DNA from: Armigeres subalbatus
Taxonomy: Eukaryota; Arthropoda; Insecta; Diptera; Culicidae
NCBI RefSeq assembly: GCF_024139115.2
Contig: NW_026942521.1
Location: 1-64,000, forward strand
Direction: 5' to 3'
DNA: 64,000 bases
The stretch's first letter is position 1. Every line of letters begins with the position of its first letter. A program made the translations under genes and the position numbers. A model generated the notes under the pieces. It worked only from the letters and a program-made list of their open reading frames with translations. It made no database searches and was not told the origin of the DNA. Shown in pieces: positions 11,581-21,373 of this stretch.

Positions 11581-11852
11581 TAGAATTTTAATCTTCATTA
11601 TAGATTACAAAATATCACATAAAATACTCGAGCCAGGTTCCAGACATTAAAGATGACGGCCTCACTAATAAGATTGAAATATGTTTCTGTAAACCAACAA
11701 CCAACAAGTAGAAACATTTTTTTCTCTTTATTGGTATGCAACTCTCATAACAAGTCTATCTCATGACAAGTGAAGAAATTCCTTTAAAAAACACAAAAAT
11801 TAATTATCCATTCATACATTTAATATGCTATCAATCTGCACAATAAAATCTA

Positions 11853-11986
11853 GGCCAACATTTGAAAAGGGCGTAACAGCCAAATTCTATTCCTTCTGAT
11901 TCTTCGTCTACATACTTAGCTCTATATGTGGACGAATAATCACAAGGAATAAATTTTGGCTTTTACGCCCTTTTAAAATGTTGGTC
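11853..11986. mobile_element. 134-bp palindromic MITE (B upstream copy)
   Basis: TA-flanked, ends GGCCAACATTTGAAAAGGGC-like and inverse. It occupies the same place as 19884-20017 upstream of member C, so this insertion predates the B/C duplication. Confidence 0.8.
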
Positions 11987-12058
11987 TAGAAATGTAACGT
12001 TTAATATGCCCAAGCTGTTCCTAACTACTCCTATTCCTAGGAATTACTTGATTAACCT

Positions 12059-12108
12059 CAATGAATGTGGTTCATTAGATATTCGTTACTCTATCAAATG
12101 TATAAAGG
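12059..12108 (+). promoter_or_regulatory. orphaned C-type promoter module upstream of B
   Basis: CAATGA...TCATTAG (12059-12078) followed by TATAAAGG (12101-12108), nearly identical to the module directly upstream of member C. Here no family ORF follows for about 500 nt; another TATA module (12538-12574) intervenes. Confidence 0.55.
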
Positions 12109-12537
12109 CTCGTGCTAATTCCACAGAACGTTACTTGGTCTGGTTTCATATTATACGAACCCAATCCAGATTTGAAAAAAAAATATTCGTAGAATTTTGT
12201 TTAACTTTGCTCAAGAGATTTTCTGCCCGAGGCTGGCTTGTCTCTTTCGTTGATTTTAATTCGACATAATTCAACATAATTCCATAATCCGAGATACAAA
12301 TAATTTCCAGCCTGACTTAGATTTCCCTAATTTTCTCAAAGTAACGTACTATATTTACTATGAGATATTTTTGGGTTCACCTTGATTGAACAAAGAATGT
12401 ATCAACTAAAACACAAGATCCAGCTACAAATTCTGAGAAATGATAAAATAAAATGATAAAACGGAACATTAGCTGCTAAGGCTGTCCCTAATCACAACAC
12501 TTTCTTTGGCATACCTTTATCGAAATTGGCCTATTAC

Positions 12538-12574
12538 CAATGAATGGAAGTCATTAGTCACTTTTCTATATAGG
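12538..12574 (+). promoter_or_regulatory. TATA promoter of family member B
   Basis: CAATGA...TCATTAG at 12538-12557 and CTATATAGG at 12566-12574, about 45 nt before the ATG; identical layout to member A. Confidence 0.6.
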
Positions 12575-12617
12575 CTCGGGTTCATGTGACGGGTTGTTAT
12601 TACCCTAACGCGACATC

Positions 12618-13482
12618 ATGCATTCGTTCGCATGGTTTCTAGTTCTGCTCTGTCATTTTTCGGTAGCATCGCTCAGCTTTGGAGAATGTATCAAGCCAAA
12701 TAGACCACTGGCACAATGTCAAACTGGAACCCAAATAAGTGCATTTTTGGTAGAAATATCATCCGATTTGCGACCGTTCAACGTTCCAGACAGCTGGGTA
12801 ACTGATGACATGCTGCATTCGCATTGTTGGCGGTTATATCTTACCTGCAATGAAGGGTTAATCAATATTACTATAAGGTGTTTCTGTGGTCAGATCTTTA
12901 ACTGCGAGTCCGTTGTAGAGGAAGCACAACTGACAATTGGAGAGCCATTCTGGGACTTGCAGCACTTAGGTTTCACGTACTATAAAACGTATATTGCAAA
13001 CAATCATTTCGCAGGTCTAGGAGATTAGTTCGTGCTAATTCAATTATTACTTGTATTTCATCTTTACAAAAGTTCACTTAACTGGAATACCATGAACTCG
13101 TCTGCTAGACCTATAAAGACATCCTACTAAACTAAGATCCATACCTATTCTATCCTCAAAAAGCCTTTTATTACTGAACAGTTGCGCTCAATTACCGAAT
13201 AAGACCTGGAGCAGCACAACCCTGACCGGATCCGTGTCAACCGAACCGAATAACAACACACCTTCGGATTCTGTGGAACCGGGACACCTTTCTTCAGTCA
13301 ATCATAGCTGGCTGACTTGTAACTACTTTAGCGAGAAGCTGTACGTTCGAGAGACCAGTAGCGAGCGACTTAAAAGATTGGTTCTGATATTGGGCGGAGC
13401 ATTGGTTGTGGCATGCATGATGTTATCTGTTTATTGGTTTGTGCTAAAAGGATGTAAAACGATGCTGTTCTGTTCGGTGTGA
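12618..13482 (+). pseudogene. 8-Cys membrane glycoprotein family, member B (probable pseudogene or spliced gene)
   Basis: Same architecture as member A. Segment one (12618-13028 with stop) has the signal peptide, SHCWRLYLTCNEGLIN and a C-F-C pair. Segment two (from about 13182 to 13482) has SCAQLPNKT, NYFSEKLYVRET, a membrane helix (LVLILGGALVVACMMLSVYW) and a short tail. The intron-like spacer is 13015-13181 (GT...CAG). B shares with A the shorter exon end that puts the two segments out of frame on simple splicing, so the change predates the A/B split. A and B differ at roughly 17 of 136 residues in segment one, yet both keep that frame open. It may be a young pseudogene pair or a family branch encoding a secreted form. 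Confidence 0.65.
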
Positions 13483-14000
13483 AATTTCTGTGTGGGTTAT
13501 GTTAGACACTGAAGAAAAGGTAAGGCATTATGGCAACATATAATAGCACATTTTCCAGAAGGAATCGAAATATGAATGTTCTGTTACATATGAATATACT
13601 TGCGTCTTTTTAGTGAGTTATTACAGTCGTTGCTTTATGATAAACATAAAATACTTGATTGGAAAATTTCTTTAGCTTTCTGGTTGGTATATGACATCCA
13701 TATATAGATGTGCTGTCTTGTGGTTAGCGGCAGTACGATGACCATCACTCCGTGTTGTCCGGAGCAATCCGGACAGCCACCAGGTACTTAGTTTTGACAG
13801 AGTTTATGAGCATCTCTATTCTTTCAGTATCCCGTTTGAAAGACAAAAATGCCTCTTCCTCTGCTCTGCGATCAACACCAATGTTGTCCATCCGCAATCC
13901 GCAAAACCAAGAAGCAAGAAACAAGTTTTACAAAACTTGTTGTTGATGAAGTTATGCGTCGCATGTTGTCAAACAGACCTGGAAAGATTTCAAACATTAG

Positions 14001-15130
14001 ACCCAGGGTTGTTACGAAGATTCTGAAATATTTTCCGCGCCAAATCCGCGTCGACTAAAATCAAATCCGTGCCATTTCCGCGCGACATGAAATCCATTCC
14101 GCGCCAAATCCGCGCGACTTAGAACTAAATTCTGAGCAAATACGTGAAATATCAATTTTTTATCACATTTTACTGAACGCCTTCTCTTCAAGTTCGTTTT
14201 TTAATAATATTCTTATTTTTCAATGGCTATACATTTCAACTGGAACTTGGCCTGCTTTTTAACTTAGTATTCCATTAGCAGTAACCCGCAGTTTACAACC
14301 ACTCTAGATGGTCCTATTCACCACTAGAAGTACTGAAGCTAAGTAATTAAGAATAAAACCTGCTAAACTATTTTAATGAGCACCGTTTTTTAAATGAGAT
14401 GATGGTTTTGGCTTCTTTTGTTTCGTTATTGTCAGTTATTTTTTTGTTGATCGAACTTTATAAAGATCGGCACAAGATAAATACATTTATCCAGTATTTT
14501 GCGCTTGGTAATGGCGGTCAAATGAGTTCTAATGAGTGCCTTTCTGACATTCAAAAGTTAGAAAATATTGACATGTTTGGATCGAAGACGGCCAAAATTT
14601 TTAAACATATTTTGTTATTCAGGTTTTTCTTAAAACAAAACTGACTAATGTCAAATATTTCAGCTTATAATTGTCTGAATAAGTTGAACATATATTATTT
14701 TTTAGGAATGTAAATACAATAACCAGTAGTTGCATAAGTATTTGATTGCTAATGTCACTTCCTGTTCGCGTGACTAACATCTAGGTCACTTCGATCTGGC
14801 AGCCAAAGTTTTTAGCAGAAATAGGACTCTTATTGAGCACATTTCCGTAAACATTCAACTGCAAAGAATAGTAACAGAACTTAATAGAGTCGGAACATAC
14901 TGTTCTTCTTGAACATATAAAATAAGCCCAGGCATCTTTCATTGCAGGATATTGTAAAACTTTCTTTTGAAGTATAAGAATTCCGCATCGAATTGATTCC
15001 AAAGTTTGGCACTGAAATATTACAATCATTTCACCGATGATTGTAACTGTCGATATATGGTCATCAATTAATCCAGCAATTGTTTCCTATATAATGTAGT
15101 AAGATGACCACTAAAAATAAAATGAAATTA
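14001..15130. other. no gene; unusual CCGCGCCAAATCCGCGCG phrases
   Basis: At 14030-14110 the phrase TTCCGCGCCAAATCCGCG is repeated about three times; it returns at 18025-18090. About 90 nt around 14480-14570 (ATCCAGTATTTTGCG ... ATGGCGG) recurs inverted at 15400-15520, bracketing the MITE at 15135. The ORF at 14399-14644 is unsupported. Confidence 0.5.
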
Positions 15131-15134
15131 GGTA

Positions 15135-15322
15135 GGGGGAAAGACGGCTTTGGCAGGTTTTGTTCTATTATTGTCAGGGGGTTTTTGTCGACCAAATTTT
15201 ATGAAATTTGGCCGCAATATTCTTTGATATGCAAAGAATGTTTAGGCCAAATTTGAGCATAGTCAGTCCTAAAAACCCCCTGCCAATAATAGAACAAAAC
15301 TTGCCAAAGCCGTCATTCCCCC
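15135..15322. mobile_element. TA-flanked hairpin MITE
   Basis: Left arm GGGGGAAAGACGGCTTTGGC... pairs with right arm ...GCCGTCATTCCCCC over roughly 55 nt with few mismatches; TA on each side (15133-15134, 15323-15324). No ORF. Confidence 0.8.
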
Positions 15323-15557
15323 TATTAAACATTAATTAAAATGAACAAAATTTTATGATTCAACCAAGCATTACTTTTGATTTTTTTAAACCATGGCATG
15401 CTGCAATGAGTTCTAATGTTTTCTACCTCTTGAATGTCAAATGAGAGGAACTCACGCCGCCATTATCGATCGCAAAATACTGGATATACAAAGAATGATC
15501 AAGTTCAAGATTTAATCATAATTCATTAAAGATAAACTTGGCAAATAATTTGAAATT

Positions 15558-15790
15558 TTAAGCATGATGACCGTGCATCTCGTAGTTGCTACTCCGTGAT
15601 CGACCAGAACAATCGCAATTGCACAGGGAACCAATGGATGCAAGCATGGGATTTGCTCTCCAACCTCAATGTGCCCAGACCGAGAGCTCTAGTATTTTAG
15701 ATGGTAGATAACGGCGCTGGCCACGTCCTTACGGTCATCCGGGACGGGAAGGAATTGATGATGCAGTCACTCGCCCACTGCAAGCCAAGA
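15558..15790 (-). mobile_element. LINE 3'-end fragment (minus strand)
   Basis: Read on the minus strand it matches the 3' segment at 58140-58353: GGACGTGGCC, CACATTGAGGTTGGAG, GGTTCCCTGTGCAATT, ATCACGGAGTAGCAACTACG. This copy ends in GGTCATCATGCTT without the long CATGCT tail. Confidence 0.65.
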
Positions 15791-16074
15791 ACACCTCTGC
15801 ACTCGCCACGAGCTCATGCGGAATTTTTTTAGGGGGTCAGGTTTTATGGCAGAGGTTCGTCTTGGTTAACGGATTGCCAATGTATAGTAATGGAAGTGTG
15901 GTGTATATTTTAATTGGATGCTAAAACTAACTTTTTTGCTCATTTCTAATTCTAACAGTTATCTGCTAGAACTAATCAAGTTGTAAGTATAGAGATAGAA
16001 TATGGGAAACGGTATGAAAGCTCATTTCTAGTTCTAGTGATTGCTAGAACATGAGAAATATATGAAAAGATACA

Positions 16075-16155
16075 AAGTAGGAGGAATGGAACGGGCCTGG
16101 GATTGAACCCACGACCTCCTGCGTATGAGGCAGAAGCGTTAGCCATATGACAAAA
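16075..16155 (-). mobile_element. tRNA-derived SINE fragment
   Basis: On the minus strand ATGGCTAACGC resembles a pol III A-box and GGTTCAATCCC is a good B-box, spaced as in a tRNA (CTCATACGCAGGAGGTCGTG between). Acceptor-stem pairing and a clean 3' end are not convincing, so I read it as a SINE head rather than a working tRNA gene. Confidence 0.55.
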
Positions 16156-16689
16156 CATATAACAAAACTTTCGTAAAACAATTATTTGAATTAGTATCAA
16201 GAAACAAATAATACAAAATCTAACATGCTCATGTTGCGTTGATTTGCCAGTCAGAATCCTGATTTTAATTTAATGTTTAGTTAATCCTTCTGGAATTATC
16301 CCGAAAATTTTCCAACTGCTCTCACATCTGCTGCAGAAGTCGCTCTAATTATACAAAAGCTCACCTGGGAAATTATTCGGGAATTCATTTGGGAGTTTTG
16401 ACATAAGTTCAAGGAAATTATTTTGAAATTTTGACATAAGTTCGAGTAAACACTTCAAAAACAACCCGCACACTTAATTTTTTTACCCGGATCTCAGCAA
16501 TTTGTTGAACTTTTACCGAGATTCGCACAGCCGAGCCCCAGTGAACGTGTTTTTTGCCGAGATTTCTATCAAAATTGCTGAAAATCAGCAAATAATTTGC
16601 TGAAAACCAGCTAGCAAACGTCATTTTTGCCGACATATCAGTTTTTTTTTTGCTGGGCTGCAGAAAAAAAGAACTGAGTGTGTGCGCAC

Positions 16690-17116
16690 CAGGGTTGTAA
16701 ATTTTCGGCAGCACTGGATGAAGGTGATGTTTTTTTATATCATGTTTTTATTTTCTTCCTGCTTTGAAATCAACCTCACATTCCCGGAGAGGCAGAAAAG
16801 TAAACAACAGAACTCACATCACCCACTGCGCCGCGAAGATGAAATCTACCACAGCAAAATGTACACATTCACCCAGCAAATTGAAAAAAATCACCACGCG
16901 TTTAAATGGGCCACTCACAGTCATACGGTAAGGAGCGAACTGAGCAGCATGTCAGAGTGACTTGTGAGTGGCTGAATGCGAAATTGAAAGGTCGGTGTTG
17001 GAAATGATTTTTCGGCTGCACCCAGTCGCACTCACCACGGCGGCGATGAAGGCGACTGCAGATTATACTGAGATCCATGTTTTTCACTGCATTGACTGTG
17101 AAATATTTCTACCCTG
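16690..17116. mobile_element. hAT-type MITE, 427 bp
   Basis: Begins CAGGGTTGTAAATTTTC and ends GAAATATTTCTACCCTG. The flanking 8-bp duplication GTGCGCAC occurs at 16682-16689 and 17117-17124. ORFs inside (for example 16682-16960) are incidental. Confidence 0.85.
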
Positions 17117-17124
17117 GTGCGCAC

Positions 17125-18810
17125 AATCTTCAAAGCCTACTTGCGGAAATCTCTTCATGAGTTCCTGCGGAAATCGCTTTAGAACTTATTGCAGAAATTG
17201 AATATAGGTATTCTGCGGATATTTTTCCAAAAATTTCTTTATAAGTTTTCGGGATTTAAATGCTGCAAAAATCCTATTTAGGCTGTAGAAATTTATTTAC
17301 AAGGAATTTATGCAAGGATCTTCATGGTAGGGTCCATGCGAAAAAAAAAATCTTTAAAAGGTTTCTTCATTTTCTGTTGATAATCCTGTAAAAATACCAT
17401 CGAAGTTTTTCAAAAATATCGCAAAAAACCCCAAATAATAACTTTTGAGAATCATCTTCTAATTTTTTAATGACTTTCTGCAGAACCACTTAGTAAAATA
17501 AGGCATCTGCATTAAATCAAAGAACATTTTTATGTTTTCAATTGTTGAATAAACCCTCATTCGTTCTAAATGAATGTTATTAAAGCAATAAGAAATGTTT
17601 CAACACTATGAAGAAATTCTTGACGAAAAAACTTTTAAAAATATGATATATCATGTTAAGTGGTACATCGTAAGCGAAATAATCAATCAGAAACTGACAA
17701 ATATCTCGGAATTACAAAGAAATTGACATGGTCAAAATGGGTGTTCACGTCCTTCAATAGACATGATTTGTAAAGGATTAAAAGTGGCAACAAGTGGCGT
17801 CCCTCTCCTCATATTTTTTTTTATAGATTGCTTAAGAGTATAATTTCATGCCATTCAATAAGGGCTTGGACATATCCGAAAAATTATGTTAATAGTCTTC
17901 AAACGTTGGTTTTGTTCTCAACAACACTTGCCAATAAAAATAAACCCCATCAAGAAAGACTAAAAACTAGTTTTCAAATAAACGTCCTTAGATGTAGCAT
18001 TTTATTTATTAAATTTTCACCTAAATCTAAATCCGCGCCAAATCCGCACGAAACCCTAAAATCATTATGTAAATCCGCGCCAACGGACACCGTGTCTTGG
18101 AGCCTTGAATGGTAGTGCAGTCAGGCAGAGGCCTTTTTCATCAGTGATCATGATGTGAGTTTTCTTCTTTTCGACAATACTTTTCTGGTGCATTCCCTGT
18201 AACGCTGAGTCGTAGCCACGCTTACATTTAGCTAGCTAGGCATTTATTGAAAAATAATGTATTCAAGACATTCGTAGGCAATCGACTGCTGGATTCACTG
18301 AGTAGAATTTTGTTATGCCTCACTTCGAAGAGCAATAATAAAAAATACCACACATTATAATGATGGTATATGAATAGGCGTGATGAAGCTTTACTTTGCC
18401 ACCGAAAAGTGAATCCTACAGCTGACCTTGATCAGAACTTAATAGATAATCACAGTAATTAATCTACTATAAAGCTACTTGTTAGAACAGTTGAAAGTTA
18501 TAAGCAACCTTGACAATATTATAATAGAACAAACTAAATTGTTTAACAGTTTCCACTTTTACGTGATATATCTTACATTGAGTTTGTAGTGTCGACACAG
18601 CTTAAGAACATTGACGAAACAATGACTTAGGTAAACAAAGTGATTTGACGAACACGTATACCCTACACCCAGAACAAACAAAGTTAATTCATTTTCATTC
18701 TGCATAAATAAAAGTTATAAAATAGAACACTAATACGCAATATTTTTTTATATTTTCAATGTGGTCACATAAAGCTAACAAATTAAATAACTTATAATTG
18801 GACTATATGA
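17125..18810. other. no gene seen
   Basis: 17130-17480 is degenerate TTGCGGAAATC-type repeat text. 17500-18000 is AT-rich. 18020-18090 carries the CCGCGCC phrases also seen at 14030. 18100-18810 shows nothing assignable. Confidence 0.5.
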
Positions 18811-18814
18811 CTTT

Positions 18815-18868
18815 ATGTCTTCTTCATTTTCATATAGTCATATATATATATGAAAATGAAGAAGACAT
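18815..18868. repeat. perfect 22-nt-stem hairpin
   Basis: ATGTCTTCTTCATTTTCATA plus two nt pairs perfectly with its inverse at 18847-18868 around a ten-nt AT loop. It could be a tiny MITE or a cruciform; the loop is too short for a typical miRNA precursor. Confidence 0.6.
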
Positions 18869-18956
18869 TGCATTTTAAACGTTGCTTTTAAAAACTAGAA
18901 AACGTTGTACTAGAATTTTTGAAATTATCATTTTAGCCTTTGATCATTGACTAGTT

Positions 18957-19340
18957 TGCATTCAATTACATTTTGCATTAGTGTCGAGTCGATTCCAAAT
19001 CCGAACCTCACTTCACCCCATCCTTATCCTACCCCATGGCGTTCAAGTGGTCTGCAAGGACTCTTCTGCCATTACCCTCTCTATTATCGGCCTTGGATTG
19101 ACTTGCGCTCTCATTGCCCCACCAAACGCTGCAAAATGAAAATGAAAATGATTCTGAACTTTCCTCCGTGGTATAGTACCACTGAACTTCATAGAATTTC
19201 TAATATTGAGATACTGCAACAAATGTCCAATAAAATAATTTCCAATTTTCAACAGAAATCATCTATTGCAACGATTAGCTCCTTGTATCCTTGGTATAAA
19301 TTAGGTTAAGTTTAGTTAAAGTTTCGTCTTCTTCTCGTTT
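18957..19340 (+). mobile_element. Jockey-like LINE, 3' end fragment
   Basis: An open frame to 19309 ends with LNFPPWYSTTELHR, EILQQMSNK and a stop, then GGTTAAGTTTAGTTAAAG. This is the C-terminus and short 3' UTR of a Jockey-group element. About 200 nt match 4634-4826. It lies directly before the C upstream block, so it marks a duplication boundary. Confidence 0.65.
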
Positions 19341-19454
19341 GTCGTTTGTTTTTTATAATTTTTAATCTTCATGATTGATTACAAAATATTTCAAAATATA
19401 CTCGAGCCAGGTTCCAGACATTAAAGATGACGGCCTCACTAATAAGGTTGAAAT

Positions 19455-19703
19455 TGTTGGCCATAAGAAGGGAACCCCCTCACGAAGAATAACAAACTAG
19501 AGTTCCCTCTCTACACCACGGCAGGCTACTGACTGATACTTCTGCCAGCAGCTGCAGTTCTCTTTATTCAACAATAGGTATATACAATACATCCATAACA
19601 ATATTCCTTAATCTACCCAAGAGCAACTACAACCAACTGGCGCCCGCTTCCTATCCATCTTCGATCTACAGCGAAGCGTCGCACACTACCTGATATTCCA
19701 ACA
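19455..19703. mobile_element. solo LTR
   Basis: Starts TGTTGG and ends CCAACA, 249 bp, flanked by the 5-bp duplication GAAAT (19450-19454 and 19704-19708). The equivalent place upstream of member B (near 11690) reads GATTGAAATATGTTTCTG with no insertion, so the empty site is visible in the same window. Confidence 0.9.
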
Positions 19704-19883
19704 GAAATATGTTTCTGTAAACCCACAACCTACAAGTAGAAACATTTTTTTCCCTTTATTGGTATGCAACTCTCATGACAAGTCTGTCTCATGACAAGTG
19801 AATAAATTCCTTTAAAAAACACAAAAATGAATTATCCATTCATCATACATTTAACATGTTATCAATCTGAGCAATAAAATCTA

Positions 19884-20017
19884 GACCAACATTTGAAAAG
19901 GGCGTAACAGCCAAGTTATATTCCTTCTGATTCTTCGTCTACATACTTAGCTCTATATGTGGACGAAGAATCAGAAGAAATAAATTTTGGCTATCACGCC
20001 CTTTTCAAATGTTTGTC
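19884..20017. mobile_element. 134-bp palindromic MITE (C upstream copy)
   Basis: Orthologous in position to 11853-11986. TA on both sides and ends GACCAACATTTGAAAAGGGC and inverse. Confidence 0.8.
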
Positions 20018-20090
20018 TAGAAATGTATCGTTTATTATGCCCCAAGCTGTTCCTAACTACTCCTATTCCAAGAAATAACTTGATTAATCT

Positions 20091-20144
20091 CAATGATTGT
20101 GGTTCATTAGATATTCGTTTCCTACTCTATCAAATGTATAAAGG
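20091..20144 (+). promoter_or_regulatory. TATA promoter of family member C
   Basis: CAATGA...TCATTAG (20091-20110) and TATAAAGG (20137-20144), the latter 50 nt upstream of the chosen ATG. The spacing between palindrome and TATA is about 26 nt here and 8 nt in A and B. Confidence 0.6.
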
Positions 20145-20186
20145 CTCGTGCTAATTCCACAGAACGTTACTTGCCATCGCATAATC

Positions 20187-20891
20187 ATGCATTCGTTTGC
20201 GTGGATGTTTACGTTTCTGGAACTACTTTCTATGGTATCGCTCATATTCGGATGTTCCAAAAAAGTGACACCTCTGGTGCGCTGTCCAACTGGAACCCGC
20301 ATCAATGCGCTCCTGTACGGCATGTCCTTCCATTACTCCGGTATGCGGGCATTCGACGTTCCGGACAACTGGACCTCGGACGACATGTTGGGGGCTAATT
20401 GCTGGCGGCTCTATCTGACCTGTGATGAGAATCTTATCAACGTTACCATAACATGCTCATGTGGTCAAGTTTTCGACTGGACAGCCGTAGTGGACGAAAA
20501 GCGACAGGATGATGGTGATCTACCGTTCTGGGACTGGGAACGTATAGACTACGCGTACTACAGAGGGGATGTAGCAAGCAGTATAGCACTTCGCAGCTGC
20601 ATCGAGTATCCGAATGGGACTTTCAGGAGAGGACTCCTATTTGGATATAATCTGAATGAATTTATTACGATCATGAATGATCCACTGGACCACCTGACAC
20701 CTGAAGTCAATATGAGTTATTCCGCGTGTCATTACTTTAGTGAGAAGCTGTACGTTCGAGAAACCAACAAAGGTCAGCAAAAAAGTTTTCTTCTAAAATT
20801 AGGGGCAGCATTAACCATAGCCTGCTTGGTGTTAGGAGGCTTTTGGCATCTACTCAAGGGACGAGAAAAGATGCGGAGCGGTTTGGTGTGA
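20187..20891 (+). CDS. 8-Cys type I membrane glycoprotein, member C (intact, family not recognised)
   Basis: Uninterrupted 234-codon ORF. The ATG is chosen because it aligns with MHSFAW of A and B and lies 50 nt after a TATA box. Residues about 1-22 look like a signal peptide. The ectodomain (23-200) has Cys at 23, 33, 72, 79, 90, 92, 138 and 181; the signature NCWRLYLTCDENLINVTITC is at 71-90. N-glycosylation sequons are at N61, N85, N143 and N175. A hydrophobic helix spans about 201-222 and the tail is KGREKMRSGLV. This predicts a cell-surface single-pass protein whose role I cannot name. It lacks the intron-like segment of A and B, matching their spliced junction exactly. Member D shares the cysteine order. 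Could be a receptor, adhesion or reproductive protein; no evidence decides. Confidence 0.85.
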   Translation: MHSFAWMFTFLELLSMVSLIFGCSKKVTPLVRCPTGTRINALLYGMSFHYSGMRAFDVPDNWTSDDMLGANCWRLYLTCDENLINVTITCSCGQVFDWTAVVDEKRQDDGDLPFWDWERIDYAYYRGDVASSIALRSCIEYPNGTFRRGLLFGYNLNEFITIMNDPLDHLTPEVNMSYSACHYFSEKLYVRETNKGQQKSFLLKLGAALTIACLVLGGFWHLLKGREKMRSGLV

Positions 20892-21365
20892 AATTCTTAA
20901 GCTGATGACGTTAACTTCTACATTTGTAGTAAAGTGGTTTTTTTAGATGTTTTAAGTGATTTAGAATCACTCCTAAGAGCAAGATTACCGGTGGTGAGTT
21001 TAAGCCGTTTGGCAGCGCAGTATCATTACTTGACACTTCACCGATCGCTACTAAACGCGCTGCTATAACAGTAGCGCGACTAACAGGTGAACAAATTTGG
21101 TAGCGCGATAAGAGCGCTGCTATTTGATGAACTGTCAACTGTCAAACGTCATCGGTACGGAATACAGCAACCAAATTGAGAGCCGAAAATAGTAATAGAT
21201 ACGGAAACGAGTGACGAAACTAAAATGAAAGCGCTGCGCGGGTGATTAAAATGCTCGCGACCGATAATGATGCTCTAAAAGCAGTAAGACTAAATGGAAA
21301 AAAAATATGACTAAATAACGTGTGGTAAGAAATATAATATTTTAAGTTCACGCTATCGATCAGTT
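20892..21365. other. no gene; inverted GCGCG-rich words
   Basis: Around 21000-21125 there are short inverted words (AGTAGCGCG, GCGCTGCTAT) that may be a decayed MITE. No polyadenylation signal of member C was identified with confidence. Confidence 0.4.
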
Positions 21366-21373
21366 AGTTTCAT

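Larger units (their letters stand above)
11583..12138 (+). repeat. duplicated upstream block shared by members B and C
   Basis: Matches 19345-20176. Both include the phrase ACTCGAGCCAGGTTCCAGAC, the short MITE, and a TATA-containing module with CAATGA...TCATTAG. In C this block runs straight into the gene. In B it is followed by a second promoter block (12136-12617). Confidence 0.85.
12136..14000 (+). repeat. segmental duplication, copy B
   Basis: Colinear with copy A (2840-4565). It carries about 140 nt at roughly 13605-13748 that A lacks, which contains GTGGTTAGCGG, slightly like a tRNA A-box. The duplication ends near 14000, just before CCAGGGTTGTTACGAAG. Confidence 0.85.

Noticed and set aside
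13605..13748. tRNA-derived SINE in the 3' flank of B
   Set aside because: An A-box-like GTGGTTAGCGG is present, but there is no B-box or tail; A may simply have lost this stretch.
16075..16155. Functional tRNA gene on the minus strand
   Set aside because: A- and B-box words are present, but I could not form a convincing acceptor stem or anticodon arm; a SINE head is more likely.
14030..18090. One 4-kb transposon bounded by the CCGCGCCAAATCCGCGCG phrases
   Set aside because: The phrases are similar but not clean terminal repeats, and no target duplication was found; kept only as a hint.
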